DNA of 64,000 bases from Delftia acidovorans (GTDB taxonomy: Bacteria; Pseudomonadota; Gammaproteobacteria; Burkholderiales; Burkholderiaceae_C). Where the stretch lies: the NCBI GenBank assembly GCA_031286585.1, contig JAITUC010000029.1, forward strand, positions 54,343 through 118,342, given 5' to 3'. This document shows positions 26,071-36,124 of this stretch, piece after piece. Below the pieces are notes generated by a model, which saw nothing but the letters and a program-made list of their open reading frames with translations, was not told the DNA's origin and did no database searches. Made by a program: the position numbers and the translations under genes. Numbering within the stretch: position 1 is the stretch's first letter; each line of letters opens with the position of its first letter.

Positions 26071-27390
26071 ATGGAGCTGCAACGCAAACTTTTCATCCTC
26101 GCCGACGCCGCCAAGTACGACGCCAGCTGCGCCTCCAGCGGATCGCAGGGACGCGACTCGCTGGACGGCAAAGGCATGGGCTCGGTCACCGGCATGGGCA
26201 TCTGCCACAGCTATGCGCCCGACGGGCGCTGCATCTCGCTGCTCAAGATCCTGCTGACCAATGTCTGCATCTTCGACTGCCGCTACTGCATCAACCGCAA
26301 AAGCTCCAATGTGCAGCGCGCCCGGTTCACCGTGGCCGAGGTGGTGCACCTGACGCTGGACTTCTACCGGCGCAACTGCATCGAGGGCCTGTTCCTGTCC
26401 AGCGGCATCATCCGCTCCAGCGACTACACCATGGAGCAACTGGTGGAAGTGGCGCGCCGCCTGCGCGAGGAGCATGACTTTCGCGGCTACATCCATCTGA
26501 AGACCATCCCGGATGCCGCCCCCGAATTGCTGGCCCAGGCAGGCCGCCATGCCGACCGCCTGAGCATCAATGTGGAACTGCCCACGGCCAGCGGCCTGGC
26601 GCAGTTCGCGCCTGAAAAGGATGGGCAGCGCATACGCCAGGCCATGCAGGGCGTGGACCGGCATGTGCAGGCTTGGCGCGCGGCCACGCGCGAGCAGCGC
26701 CAGGCGCAGTCCCTGCCCGGCGCGCCCGCACAGCGGGCCGCCGTGCCGCGCTTTGCGCCGGGCGGGCAGAGCACGCAGATGATCGTGGGCGCCGACCGCG
26801 CAACCGATGCCGACATCCTCGAATCCAGCCACACGCTGTATGCAGGCTACGGCCTGCGCCGCGTGTACTACTCGGCCTTCAGCCCCATTCCCGATGCCTC
26901 GCGCGATCTGCCGCCGCAGGCGCCACCGCTGATGCGCGAGCACCGGCTCTACCAGGCCGACTGGCTGATGCGCTTTTACGGCTACGGCGCGGGCGAGATC
27001 GCGGCGGCCAGCCGCCACGGCATGCTGGACCTGGAGATCGACCCCAAGCTGGCCTGGGCACTGGCCAACCGTCAGCAGTTCCCCGTGGACCTCAACCGTG
27101 CGCCGCGCAGCCTGCTGCTGCGCGTGCCGGGCCTGGGCACGCAAACGGTGGACCGCCTGCTGGCGGCGCGCCGCGTGCGCAGGCTGCGGCTGGACGATCT
27201 GCTGCGGCTGCGCGCCCCCGTGCAAAAGGCCCTGCCCTTCGTGCTGATCGACGGCCACCGGCCCCTGCTGGGCGAGACCGACTCGGCCGCGCTGCGCACC
27301 CGGCTGATCGCGCAGTCGCAGGCCAGCCAGGCCCAGGCACGGCACAGCGGCATGCGCGTGCAAAGCGCGCTGCAGGCCAGCCTGTTCTAG
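26071..27390 (+). CDS. Radical-SAM protein of DNA modification/repair type (TIGR03916-like)
   Basis: 439 residues from the ATG at 26071, where the family's opening MELQRKLFILADAAKYDASC begins; no ribosome site precedes it. The [4Fe-4S]/SAM motif is C66-IFD-C70-RY-C73 in the CxxxCxxC arrangement. The C terminus has a helix-hairpin-helix DNA-binding motif (LLLRVPGLGTQTVDRLLAAR) and a short extension. Members of this family (putative DNA modification/repair radical SAM protein) are normally encoded beside a DUF4130-UdgX protein, and the DUF4130 gene follows here by 15 bp. Neighbourhood, HhH and LexA box together point to repair of damaged bases. The exact lesion or reaction is not known. Confidence 0.9.
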   Translation: MELQRKLFILADAAKYDASCASSGSQGRDSLDGKGMGSVTGMGICHSYAPDGRCISLLKILLTNVCIFDCRYCINRKSSNVQRARFTVAEVVHLTLDFYRRNCIEGLFLSSGIIRSSDYTMEQLVEVARRLREEHDFRGYIHLKTIPDAAPELLAQAGRHADRLSINVELPTASGLAQFAPEKDGQRIRQAMQGVDRHVQAWRAATREQRQAQSLPGAPAQRAAVPRFAPGGQSTQMIVGADRATDADILESSHTLYAGYGLRRVYYSAFSPIPDASRDLPPQAPPLMREHRLYQADWLMRFYGYGAGEIAAASRHGMLDLEIDPKLAWALANRQQFPVDLNRAPRSLLLRVPGLGTQTVDRLLAARRVRRLRLDDLLRLRAPVQKALPFVLIDGHRPLLGETDSAALRTRLIAQSQASQAQARHSGMRVQSALQASLF

Positions 27391-27405
27391 CGCCTGGAGC
27401 ACGCC

Positions 27406-28245
27406 ATGCAAGCACAGGCTCTCACCATCGAACTCGACAGCCCCGACGACTGGCCCGGCTTTCGCGCAGCCTGCCGGGCGCTGCTGGCCCATGGCGCCGA
27501 CCCGGCTCTGGTGCGCTGGCGGTGGCCCGACATGCGGGGTGGGCAGCAACTCGGCGCGGGTGCGGACCTGTTTTCCAGCGCGCCGGAGCAGGCCATGCCC
27601 GCCTCGGCACTCGCCGGGCTGGCCGGCCCTGGCGAGGCCGGGCTGTCCCTGTCCGAAACCCAGATGTCCGCCCTGCGCCATGCCTGCATGCACCGCGCGG
27701 CAGGCCGCTTCGAGCTGTGCCACCGATGGCTGGCGCGCATGCAGGCCCGGCCCGGGCTGCGGCTGGATGCCCTGGATGCGGACTGGCGCGCCATCGAGGC
27801 CCTGGCCCGCCCCGTCTCGCGCGAGATCCACAAGATGCACGCCTTCGTGCGCTTTCGGACGACGCAGCGGCCTGACCAGCCCGAGCTGCACATTGCCTGG
27901 TTCGAGCCCGAGCACCACATCGTGCGTGCGGCGGCGCCCTTCTTCTGCAAGCGCTTTGCCAACATGCACTGGGCCATCCTCACGCCGCAATGCAGCGCGC
28001 ACTGGGACGGCCATGCGCTGCGCCTGGCACCCGGCGCGCGCCGCAGCGATGCCCCGCCAGCCGACGCGGGCGAGGCCCTGTGGCTGACCTACTACGCCAG
28101 CACCTTCAACCCGGCGCGCCTGAAGGAGCAGGCCATGCTGCGCGAGATGCCGCGCCGCTACTGGCACAACCTGCCAGAGACGGTGCTGATCTCCACCCTG
28201 GTCCAGCAGGCCCGCGCGCGCACAGGGCAGATGCTGGAGCAGTAA
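27406..28245 (+). CDS. DUF4130 (TIGR03915-like) DNA-metabolism protein without UdgX domain
   Basis: 279 residues, starting 15 bp after the radical-SAM gene with CTGGAG upstream. The C-terminal half is the family core: REIHKMHAFVRFR, WFEPEHHIVRAAAPFFCKRF, MHWAILTPQ, LWLTYYASTFNPARLKEQAM, EMPRRYWHNLPE. In many genomes this domain is fused to or followed by a UdgX-type uracil-DNA-binding glycosylase. Here the protein ends shortly after the core and the next gene (purL) is on the other strand, so no UdgX is present in the unit. It is probably co-induced with the radical-SAM gene from the LexA-controlled promoter. Molecular role unknown. Confidence 0.87.
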   Translation: MQAQALTIELDSPDDWPGFRAACRALLAHGADPALVRWRWPDMRGGQQLGAGADLFSSAPEQAMPASALAGLAGPGEAGLSLSETQMSALRHACMHRAAGRFELCHRWLARMQARPGLRLDALDADWRAIEALARPVSREIHKMHAFVRFRTTQRPDQPELHIAWFEPEHHIVRAAAPFFCKRFANMHWAILTPQCSAHWDGHALRLAPGARRSDAPPADAGEALWLTYYASTFNPARLKEQAMLREMPRRYWHNLPETVLISTLVQQARARTGQMLEQ

Positions 28246-28256
28246 GGACAGGCTCC

Positions 28257-28292
28257 AAAAAACAAAGGCCCCGAAGGGCCTTTGTCTGCTTT
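28257..28292. terminator. Bidirectional terminator between the radical-SAM pair and purL
   Basis: A 10-bp perfect stem (ACAAAGGCCC / GGGCCTTTGT) with loop CGAA, flanked by an A-run on the left and a T-rich tract (TTTGTCTGCTTT) on the right. It can therefore terminate both convergent transcripts. Confidence 0.88.
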
Positions 28293-28310
28293 GCAGCGTC
28301 GCTCAGTGCA

Positions 28311-31300
28311 TCAACCCAGCCACTTGCGGGCGTTGCGCCACACGCGCATCCAGGGGCTGAATTCCGACTTGTCGCCGTTGGTCCAGCTCATCTGCACGTT
28401 GCGGAACACGCGCTCGGGGTGGGGCATCATGGCCGTGAAGCGGCCATCGGCCGTGGTCACTGCCGTCAGGCCGCCGGCCGATCCGTTGGGGTTGAACGGG
28501 TACTGCTCGGTGGCCTTGCCGTGGTTGTCCACATAGCGCATGGAGGCGATGGCCTTGTCCGCATTGCCGCGGAAGCGGAAGTTGGCAAAGCCTTCGCCGT
28601 GGGCCACGGCGATGGGCAGGCGGCTGCCGGCCATGCCCTGCAGGAACAGGCTGGGCGACTCCAGCACTTCCACCATGGACAGGCGCGCCTCGAAGCGGTT
28701 GCTCTGGTTCTGCGTGAAGCGCGGCCAGTCCTGGGCACCGGGAATGATGTCGGCCAGCTCGGCAAACATCTGGCAGCCATTGCACACGCCCAGGCCGAAG
28801 GTGTCGCTGCGGCCGAAGAACTGCTGGAACTGTGCGGACAGGCTGTCGTTGAAGGTGATGGAGCGCGCCCAGCCGATGCCGGCGCCCAGCGTGTCGCCGT
28901 AGCTGAAGCCGCCGCAGGCCACCACGCCCGCAAAGTCCTGCAGCTGCGCGCGGCCGCTTTGCAGGTCGGTCATGTGCACGTCCACCGCGTCGAAGCCGGC
29001 CTCGGTGAAGGCATAGGCCATTTCCACATGGGAGTTCACGCCCTGCTCGCGCAGCACGGCCACGCGGGGCCGCGCGCCCAGGTTCAGGAAGGGTGCGGCG
29101 GGGTTCTCGGCCGGATCGAACGTCAGGTGCAGGTGCATGCCGGGGTCGGCAGGCTCGCCGGCTGCGGCGTGCTCGCTGTCGGCGCAGGCCGGGTTGTCGC
29201 GCTGCTGGGCAATCTTCCAGCTGACGGCATCCCAGACCTGGTGCAGGTCGCTGAGCGAGGCGCCGAAGACGGACTTGGCATCGCGCCAGACCTGCAGTTC
29301 ACCCTTGCCCGCATCGACCTTGGACGAGACGGGGCGCGTCTTGCCGATGATGTGGCTGCAGGTGGACAGACCATGCTCGCGCAGGGTCTGCAGCACGGCG
29401 GCGCGGTCGGCCGTGCGGATCTGCAGCACGGCGCCCAGCTCTTCGTTGAACAGTGCGCGCAGCGTCAGGTCGTCGCGGCGGCCGCTGATCTGGGAGGCCC
29501 AGTTCTTGCCTTCGCCCGAGTCCATGCGGCTGTCGCTGATGCCGTCGCCTTCGGTGACCAGCATGTCCACGTTGATGGCCACGCCCACATGGCCGGCGAA
29601 GGCCATCTCGGCCACGGTGGCCAGCAGGCCGCCGTCGCCCTTGTCGTGGTAGGCCAGGATCTGGCCCTTGGCGCGCAGGTCGTTGACGGCATCGACCAGG
29701 GCGATCAGGTCCCTGGCGTCATCGAGGTCAGGCGTTTCATTGCCGGACTGGCCCAGCACCTGGCCCAGGATGGAGCCGCCCATGCGCATCTTGCCGCGGC
29801 CCAGGTCCACCAGGACCAGGGTGCTGTCGTCTTCCGAGGCGTCCAGCTGGGGCGTGAGCGTGCCGCGCACATCGTCGATGGAGGCGAAGCCCGTGATGAT
29901 CAGGCTGACGGGTGAGGTCACCTTCTTGATCTGGCCGCCCTCGTTCCACTGGGTGCGCATGGACAGGCTGTCCTTGCCCACGGGGATCGAGATGTCCAGC
30001 TGCGGGCACAGCTCCATGCCCACGGCCTTGACGGTGGCGTAGAGCGCCGCGTCTTCGCCGGGCTCGCCGCAGGCGGCCATCCAGTTGGCCGACATCTTGA
30101 CCCGGGACAGCTCGATCGGCGCGGCCAGCATGTTGGTGATGGCCTCGGCCACGGCCATGCGTCCCGACGCCGGGGCGTTGATGGCCGCCAGCGGCGTGCG
30201 CTCGCCCATGGCCATGGCCTCGCCCTTGAAGCCACGGTAGTCGGCCAGGGTCACGGCCACGTCGGCCACGGGCACCTGCCAGGGGCCGACCATCTGGTCG
30301 CGGTGCGTGAGACCGCCCACGGCGCGGTCGCCAATGGTGATCAGGAAGCGCTTGGAGGCCACGGTGGGGTGGGCCAGCACGTCGATCACGGCCTTTTCCA
30401 GCGGCACGCCGGTCAGGTCCATGGGCGGCAGCTCGCGCTGCACGGTGGCCACGTCGCGGTGCATCTTGGGCGGCTTGCCCAGCAGCACGTTCATGGGCAT
30501 GTCCACGGGGAACTTCTGATCGCCCGAGGCCACGGCCGTGTCCTCCAGCACCAGCTGGCGTTCTTCCGTGGCCGTGCCGATCACGGCAAACGGGCAGCGC
30601 TCGCGCTCGCAAAAGGCCGTGAACTCGGCCAGCGACTCGGGAGCGATGGCCAACACATAGCGCTCCTGGCTTTCGTTGGACCAGATTTCCTTGGGCGCCA
30701 GGCCCGATTCCTCCAGGTTGATGGCGCGCAGGTCGAAGCGCGCACCGCGGCCCGCATCGTTGGTCAGTTCGGGGAAGGCATTGGACAGGCCGCCGGCACC
30801 CACGTCGTGGATGGCCAGGATGGGGTTCTTGTCGCCCTGGGCCCAGCAGTGGTTGATGACTTCCTGGGCGCGGCGCTCGATCTCGGGATTGCCACGCTGC
30901 ACGGAGTCGAAGTCCAGTTCGGCCGCGTTCGTGCCGCTGGCCATGGAACTGGCAGCACCGCCGCCCATGCCGATGCGCATGCCGGGGCCGCCCAGCTGGA
31001 TCAGCAGGGTGCCGGCGGGGAACTCGATCTTGCGCGTCAGCTCGGAGTCGATCACGCCCAGGCCGCCCGCGATCATGATGGGCTTGTGGTAGCCGCGCGT
31101 GATGTCGCCGACCTGCTGCTCGTACTCGCGGAAATAGCCGGTCAGGTTGGGACGGCCGAATTCGTTGTTGAAGGCCGCGCCACCCAGCGGGCCCTCGATC
31201 ATGATCTGCAGCGGGCTGGCGATGTGCTCGGGCTTGCCCACCTCGCTGCCCCACAGCTTGGAGACCGTGAAGCCCGACAGGCCGGCCTTGGGCTTGGAGC

Positions 31301-32333
31301 CGCGGCCCGTGGCGCCCTCGTCGCGGATCTCGCCGCCCGCGCCGGTCGATGCACCGGGGAAGGGGGAGATGGCCGTGGGGTGGTTGTGCGTCTCCACCTT
31401 CATCAGCACGTGGTTGACGGCCTGCTTCTTCTGGTAGCTGGGCGCCTTGATCTTGTCCAGGGCCGCCTCGAAGGTGGCGACGAAGCGCTCGACCTCATGT
31501 CCTTCCATGATGGAGGCGTTGTCCGAGTAGGCCACCACCGTGTGCTGGGGCGAGACCTGGTGCGTGTTGCGGATCATGCCGAACAGGCTCTTGTCCTGGG
31601 CCACGCCGTCGATGGTGAACTGGGCGTTGAAGATCTTGTGGCGGCAGTGCTCGCTGTTGGCCTGCGCGAACATCATCAGTTCCACGTCCGTGGGATTGCG
31701 CTTGAGGCCCTTGAAGGCATCGACCAGGTAGTCGATCTCGTCGTCGGCCAGGGCCAGGCCCCATTGGCGGTTGGCGGTCTCCAGCGCGGCGCGGCCGCCG
31801 CCCAGCACATCGACGAACTCCATGGGAGCGGCGTCCAGGGCGGAGAACAGTTGCTCGGCCTCGGCGCGCGTGGCGAAGACAGATTCGGTCATGCGGTCGT
31901 GCAGCAAGGCGGCGATCTGCGCGGTCTGCGCGGCCGACAGCTCGGGCGCGCTGCCCAGCACATTGCCCAGCAGGCCGGTCTTGAAGGCGATGCGGTATTC
32001 GGTGATGCGCTCCACGCGGAACACGCCCAGGCCGCAGTTGCGGGCAATGTCCGTGGCCTTGGAGGCCCAGGGCGAGATCGTTCCCAGGCGCGGCGTGACC
32101 ACCAGAGCGGCGCCATCGGCCGGGCCTTCATAGGGGTCTCCATAGGTCAAGAGCGCCTGGAGGCGCTCTTGCAATGCGGGCGTGGGTGCGGCGTCCGTGG
32201 CCACCAGGTGCACGAAGCGCGCGGCAATGCCGGTGATTTTGGGATGGATGGAGACCAGTTCGGTCAGGAGCTGCTGGGCGCGGAACGAGCTGAGAGCGTT
32301 TCCACCCTCCAACTGTGTCAGATGCAAGGTCAC
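28311..32333 (-). CDS. purL: Phosphoribosylformylglycinamidine synthase, single-chain
   Basis: 1340 residues, the size of the large proteobacterial PurL, starting at a GTG (32333). The N-terminal PurS-like and linker regions are followed by two AIRS-related halves and a class I glutaminase domain. The glutaminase cysteine lies in [10 protein letters not shown] (about residue 1184), and the partners are in MMPHPERVF near the C terminus. It converts FGAR to FGAM with ATP and glutamine in purine synthesis. It is transcribed alone and ends at a bidirectional terminator. Divergent from map with 177 bp between starts. Confidence 0.96.
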   Translation of the reverse strand: MTLHLTQLEGGNALSSFRAQQLLTELVSIHPKITGIAARFVHLVATDAAPTPALQERLQALLTYGDPYEGPADGAALVVTPRLGTISPWASKATDIARNCGLGVFRVERITEYRIAFKTGLLGNVLGSAPELSAAQTAQIAALLHDRMTESVFATRAEAEQLFSALDAAPMEFVDVLGGGRAALETANRQWGLALADDEIDYLVDAFKGLKRNPTDVELMMFAQANSEHCRHKIFNAQFTIDGVAQDKSLFGMIRNTHQVSPQHTVVAYSDNASIMEGHEVERFVATFEAALDKIKAPSYQKKQAVNHVLMKVETHNHPTAISPFPGASTGAGGEIRDEGATGRGSKPKAGLSGFTVSKLWGSEVGKPEHIASPLQIMIEGPLGGAAFNNEFGRPNLTGYFREYEQQVGDITRGYHKPIMIAGGLGVIDSELTRKIEFPAGTLLIQLGGPGMRIGMGGGAASSMASGTNAAELDFDSVQRGNPEIERRAQEVINHCWAQGDKNPILAIHDVGAGGLSNAFPELTNDAGRGARFDLRAINLEESGLAPKEIWSNESQERYVLAIAPESLAEFTAFCERERCPFAVIGTATEERQLVLEDTAVASGDQKFPVDMPMNVLLGKPPKMHRDVATVQRELPPMDLTGVPLEKAVIDVLAHPTVASKRFLITIGDRAVGGLTHRDQMVGPWQVPVADVAVTLADYRGFKGEAMAMGERTPLAAINAPASGRMAVAEAITNMLAAPIELSRVKMSANWMAACGEPGEDAALYATVKAVGMELCPQLDISIPVGKDSLSMRTQWNEGGQIKKVTSPVSLIITGFASIDDVRGTLTPQLDASEDDSTLVLVDLGRGKMRMGGSILGQVLGQSGNETPDLDDARDLIALVDAVNDLRAKGQILAYHDKGDGGLLATVAEMAFAGHVGVAINVDMLVTEGDGISDSRMDSGEGKNWASQISGRRDDLTLRALFNEELGAVLQIRTADRAAVLQTLREHGLSTCSHIIGKTRPVSSKVDAGKGELQVWRDAKSVFGASLSDLHQVWDAVSWKIAQQRDNPACADSEHAAAGEPADPGMHLHLTFDPAENPAAPFLNLGARPRVAVLREQGVNSHVEMAYAFTEAGFDAVDVHMTDLQSGRAQLQDFAGVVACGGFSYGDTLGAGIGWARSITFNDSLSAQFQQFFGRSDTFGLGVCNGCQMFAELADIIPGAQDWPRFTQNQSNRFEARLSMVEVLESPSLFLQGMAGSRLPIAVAHGEGFANFRFRGNADKAIASMRYVDNHGKATEQYPFNPNGSAGGLTAVTTADGRFTAMMPHPERVFRNVQMSWTNGDKSEFSPWMRVWRNARKWLG

Positions 32334-32510
32334 GTGGCGGCCTGTTGGGTGAGGAGGCTTGTGAAAAGCGCCCTGCGGCCCCGCCCTCCGGGGGCTGGCT
32401 GCAAGGCGCTGAATCGGTGAGGCCGCTATTTTACCGGGCTGCGCCGTCCCGATGGCGACAGCCGCCCCTTACCCCTGCACGCCCGAAGGCGCAATGGGAT
32501 AATTGCGGGC

Positions 32511-33326
32511 ATGAGCATCACCATCAAGAGCGCTGAAGACATCGCAGCCATGCGCGTGGCCTGCCGCCTGGCTTCGGAAGTGCTGGACTACATCACCCCC
32601 CACATCAAGCCCGGCATCACCACGGCCGAGATCGACCGCCTGGGCGCCGAATGCATGGCGCAGCAGGGCACGGTCTCCGCCACCATCGGCTACCAGCCGC
32701 CCGGCTACCCGCCCTACCCGGGACACCTGTGCACCTCGGTCAACCATGTGGTCTGCCACGGCATTCCCAATGACAAGCCGCTCAAGAAGGGCGACATCGT
32801 CAATGTGGACGTCACGGTCATCACCAAGGACGGCTGGTACGGCGACAACAGCCGCATGTTCCTGATCGGCGAGTGCTCCATCGCGGCCAAGCGCCTGTCG
32901 GCGCTGACCTTCGACGCCATGTGGCTGGGCATCCAGCAGGTCAGGCCCGGCGCCACGCTGGGCGACATCGGCAACGCCATCCAGACCTTTGCCGAGGGCC
33001 ACGGCCTGTCGGTGGTGCGCGAGTTCTGCGGCCACGGCATCGGCCAGAAGTTCCACGAAGAGCCCCAGATCCTGCACTACGGCCGCCCCGGAACGGGCAC
33101 CGTGCTGGAAGAAGGCATGGTCTTCACCGTCGAGCCCATGCTCAACCTGGGCAAGCGCGAGATCAAGGAACTGGGCAAGGACGGCTGGACCATCGTGACC
33201 AAGGACCACAGCCTCTCGGCCCAATGGGAACACACGCTGGTGGTGACCAGGACGGGCTACGAGGTCATGACCCTGTCGGCCGGCTCGCCCGCGCTGCCCC
33301 CCTTCGTTACCACCACGAGCTGCTGA
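32511..33326 (+). CDS. map: Methionine aminopeptidase type I
   Basis: 271 residues. Metal ligands are visible in the family order: D in GDIVNVDVT, D in GWYGDNSRMF, H in EFCGHGIGQKFHEEP, E in VFTVEPML and E in WEHTLVVT. It has no zinc-finger extension, so it is a type Ia bacterial enzyme that removes initiator methionine after Def action; def itself lies 5 kb away. The C-terminal tail (PALPPFVTTTSC) is slightly longer than usual. It lies just upstream of glnD on the same strand, with an 89-bp gap, and the two may form one transcript. Confidence 0.96.
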   Translation: MSITIKSAEDIAAMRVACRLASEVLDYITPHIKPGITTAEIDRLGAECMAQQGTVSATIGYQPPGYPPYPGHLCTSVNHVVCHGIPNDKPLKKGDIVNVDVTVITKDGWYGDNSRMFLIGECSIAAKRLSALTFDAMWLGIQQVRPGATLGDIGNAIQTFAEGHGLSVVREFCGHGIGQKFHEEPQILHYGRPGTGTVLEEGMVFTVEPMLNLGKREIKELGKDGWTIVTKDHSLSAQWEHTLVVTRTGYEVMTLSAGSPALPPFVTTTSC

Positions 33327-33415
33327 GGCTCGGCATGTTTCTTGCGTGATGCGCAGGCAAAATGGCACGGCGTCCGGGGCATCCGCTCCCGGCGCCTTCC
33401 CTGCCCTCGCCGCGC

Positions 33416-36049
33416 ATGAAACAGACCACTGACCACACTCCTTCCCACGCTGCGCCCTCTGCCCCGGACTCGCTGGAGCAGTTGCGCGCGCAGTACGCCC
33501 GGGATCGCGGGCGCTGGATAGGCTCGCTGCTGGCGCCCACCATGGGCCGGCGCGGCGTGCGCCTGGTGCTGCAGCACCTGAGCGATCTGGCCGACACGCT
33601 GCTGCGCGCGCTGTGGCATCGCGCCGACATGCCGCCCGAGGCCTGCCTGGCCGCCGTGGGCGGCTTCGGGCGCGCCCAGCTGTTTCCCTATTCCGACATC
33701 GACGTGCTGGTGCTGCTGCCAGCCGCCGGCACGGCAGATGCCGAGCTGGCCTCGCGCATCGAGAAATTCATCGGCAGCTGCTGGGACGCGGGCCTGGAGA
33801 TCGGCTCCAGCGTGCGCACGCTGGCCGAATGCCTGGAGGAATCCGAGCGCGACCTGACGGTGCAGACCGCCCTGCTGGAGTCACGCCGCATCTGCGGCAG
33901 CGAGCCGCTGTTCGCCGAGTTCCAGGCGCGCTACCAGGCCCAGATGAATGCGCGCGCCTTTCTGTCCGGCAAGCTGCTGGAGATGCGCCAGCGCCACAAC
34001 AAGTACGAGAGCACGCCCTACTCGCTGGAGCCCAACTGCAAGGAGTCGCCCGGCGGCCTGCGCGATCTGCACACCATGATCTGGCTGGCCCGTGCCGCAG
34101 GGCTGGGCAGCAGCTGGCAGGATCTGGCCGGCAAGGGACTGATCACCGATTTCGAGCGCCGGCAACTCGAGGACAACGAAGCCCTGCTGAGCCTGATACG
34201 TGCGCGCCTGCACGCGGTCGCGGGCCGGCATGAGGACCGCCTGGTCTTCGACCAGCAGACCGCCGTGGCCGAGGCCTTTGGCTACCGCTCCACCTCGGCC
34301 GAGGGGCGCAAGCTGGCCATGCGCGCCAGCGAGACGCTGATGCGCCACTACTACTGGGCGGCCAAGGCCGTGACCCAGCTGTGCCAGATCCTGCGGCTGA
34401 ACATCGAGGAGCGCCTGAACCCGCGCCCCACGCCGCGCATCCGGCTGAACTCGCGCTTCTACGAGAAGGCCGGCACCATCGAGGTGGCCAGCGACGACCT
34501 CTACGAGCGCGAGCCGCACGCCATCCTCGAAACCTTTCTGATGTACGAGACCCATGTGGGCCTCACCGACCTGTCGGCGCGCACGCTGCGCGCGCTGTAC
34601 GGCGCGCGCGACCTGATGGACGCCGCCTTCCGGCGCGACCCGGTCAACCGCGCCACCTTCATGAAGATCCTGCAGCAGCCCAGCGGCATCACGCATGCCA
34701 TGCGGCTGATGAACCAGACCTCGGTGCTGGGGCGCTACCTGTGGCCCTTCCGGCGCATCGTGGGCCAGATGCAGCATGACCTGTTCCACGTCTATACGGT
34801 GGACCAGCACATCCTCATGGTGCTGCGCAATGTGCGGCGCTTTTTCATGGCCGAGCATGCGCATGAGTACCCGTTCTGCTCCCAGCTGGCCAGCGGCTGG
34901 GACAAGCCCTGGCTGCTGTACGTGGCTGCGCTGTTCCACGACATCGGCAAGGGCCGGGGCGGCGACCACTCCATCATCGGCGCCGTGGAGGCCAAGCGCT
35001 TTTGCCGCGCCCACGGCATTGCGCGCGCCGACGCCGAGCTGATCGAATTCCTCGTGCGCGAGCACCTGACCATGAGCCAGGTCGCGCAAAAGCAGGATCT
35101 GTCGGACCCCGAGGTGATCCAGGCCTTTGCCGAGCGCGTGGGCAACGAGCGCAACCTCACGGCCCTGTACCTGCTGACCGTGGCCGACATCCGCGGCACC
35201 AGCCCCAAGGTCTGGAGCGCCTGGAAGGGCAAGCTGCTGGAGGACACCTATCGCCTGACCTTGCGCGTCATGGGCGGACGCGCGCCCGATGCAGCCGCCG
35301 AAATCGAGGCCCGCCGCCGCGAGGCCCTGGTGCAGCTGGCACTGACAGCCCAGCCCTTCGAATCGCACAAGAAGCTCTGGGACACGCTGGGCGTGGACTA
35401 TTTCATGCGCCACGAGGCGGCAGACATCGCCTGGCACACGCGCCACCTGTCGCGCCACGTGGGCACCACCCGCCCCGTGGTGCGCGCGCGCCGCTCCCTG
35501 GCCGGCGAGGGGCTGCAGGTGCTGGTCTACGCGCCTGACCAGCCCGATCTGTTCGCGCGCATCTGCGGCTACTTCGACCGGGCGGCCTTCTCCATTCTGG
35601 ATGCGCGCGTGCACACGGCCCACAACAGCTATGCGCTGGACACCTTCCAGGTGGTCGCGCCCGCCATGCAGGAGCAGTACCGCGAGCTGATGCACATGGT
35701 CGAGAACGACCTGGCCGCCGCACTGATGCAGGGCGGGCCGCTGCGCGAACCATCCCCCCGGCGCCTGTCGCGCCGTGTCAAAAGCTTCCCCTTTGCGCCG
35801 CGCGTCACGCTGCAGCCCGACGAGAAAGCCCAGCACTGGCTGCTGTCCATCTCGGCCACGGACCGGGCCGGCCTGCTCTACACCGTGGCGCGCATCCTGG
35901 CCCAGCACCACCTGAGCGTGCAACTGGCCAAGGTCAGCACGCTGGGCGAGCGCGTGGAAGACAGCTTTCTGATCGAGGGCGCCGAACTGCAGAACAATCA
36001 GCGCCAGCTGCTCATAGAAACCGAGCTGCTGCAGGCCCTGGCGGTCTGA
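33416..36049 (+). CDS. glnD: PII uridylyltransferase / uridylyl-removing enzyme
   Basis: 877 residues from the ATG at 33416; an ATG at 33362 would add a Pro-rich tail and has AGGCAAA before it, so the start is not settled. The nucleotidyltransferase motif [20 protein letters not shown] is near residue 82, the HD hydrolase motif [14 protein letters not shown] near 505, and two ACT domains fill the last 200 residues ([19 protein letters not shown] and [19 protein letters not shown]). It uridylylates PII under nitrogen limitation and removes UMP when glutamine is high. Its expected substrate GlnB is encoded at 55.7-56.1 kb in this window. Confidence 0.96.
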   Translation: MKQTTDHTPSHAAPSAPDSLEQLRAQYARDRGRWIGSLLAPTMGRRGVRLVLQHLSDLADTLLRALWHRADMPPEACLAAVGGFGRAQLFPYSDIDVLVLLPAAGTADAELASRIEKFIGSCWDAGLEIGSSVRTLAECLEESERDLTVQTALLESRRICGSEPLFAEFQARYQAQMNARAFLSGKLLEMRQRHNKYESTPYSLEPNCKESPGGLRDLHTMIWLARAAGLGSSWQDLAGKGLITDFERRQLEDNEALLSLIRARLHAVAGRHEDRLVFDQQTAVAEAFGYRSTSAEGRKLAMRASETLMRHYYWAAKAVTQLCQILRLNIEERLNPRPTPRIRLNSRFYEKAGTIEVASDDLYEREPHAILETFLMYETHVGLTDLSARTLRALYGARDLMDAAFRRDPVNRATFMKILQQPSGITHAMRLMNQTSVLGRYLWPFRRIVGQMQHDLFHVYTVDQHILMVLRNVRRFFMAEHAHEYPFCSQLASGWDKPWLLYVAALFHDIGKGRGGDHSIIGAVEAKRFCRAHGIARADAELIEFLVREHLTMSQVAQKQDLSDPEVIQAFAERVGNERNLTALYLLTVADIRGTSPKVWSAWKGKLLEDTYRLTLRVMGGRAPDAAAEIEARRREALVQLALTAQPFESHKKLWDTLGVDYFMRHEAADIAWHTRHLSRHVGTTRPVVRARRSLAGEGLQVLVYAPDQPDLFARICGYFDRAAFSILDARVHTAHNSYALDTFQVVAPAMQEQYRELMHMVENDLAAALMQGGPLREPSPRRLSRRVKSFPFAPRVTLQPDEKAQHWLLSISATDRAGLLYTVARILAQHHLSVQLAKVSTLGERVEDSFLIEGAELQNNQRQLLIETELLQALAV

Positions 36050-36056
36050 GCTTCTG

Positions 36057-36095
36057 GCAAAAAAAGGCCCGCCCTGTTTACAGGGCGGGCCTTTT
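36057..36095. terminator. Bidirectional terminator between glnD and the purine permease gene
   Basis: A 15-bp perfect stem (AAAAGGCCCGCCCTG / CAGGGCGGGCCTTTT, loop TTTA), flanked by A and T runs on each side. It serves both convergent genes. Confidence 0.92.
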
Positions 36096-36124
36096 GCATC
36101 CAGGCGCTGGCGCGGGTGCGTCCG

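Noticed and set aside
30303..32420. A long + strand open frame opposite purL (705 codons)
   Set aside because: Low-complexity His/Gly/Gln-rich translation antisense to a clear PurL; such frames are a by-product of high GC.
33881..35923. A 680-codon minus-strand frame inside glnD
   Set aside because: Antisense to all GlnD motifs and of shadow composition.
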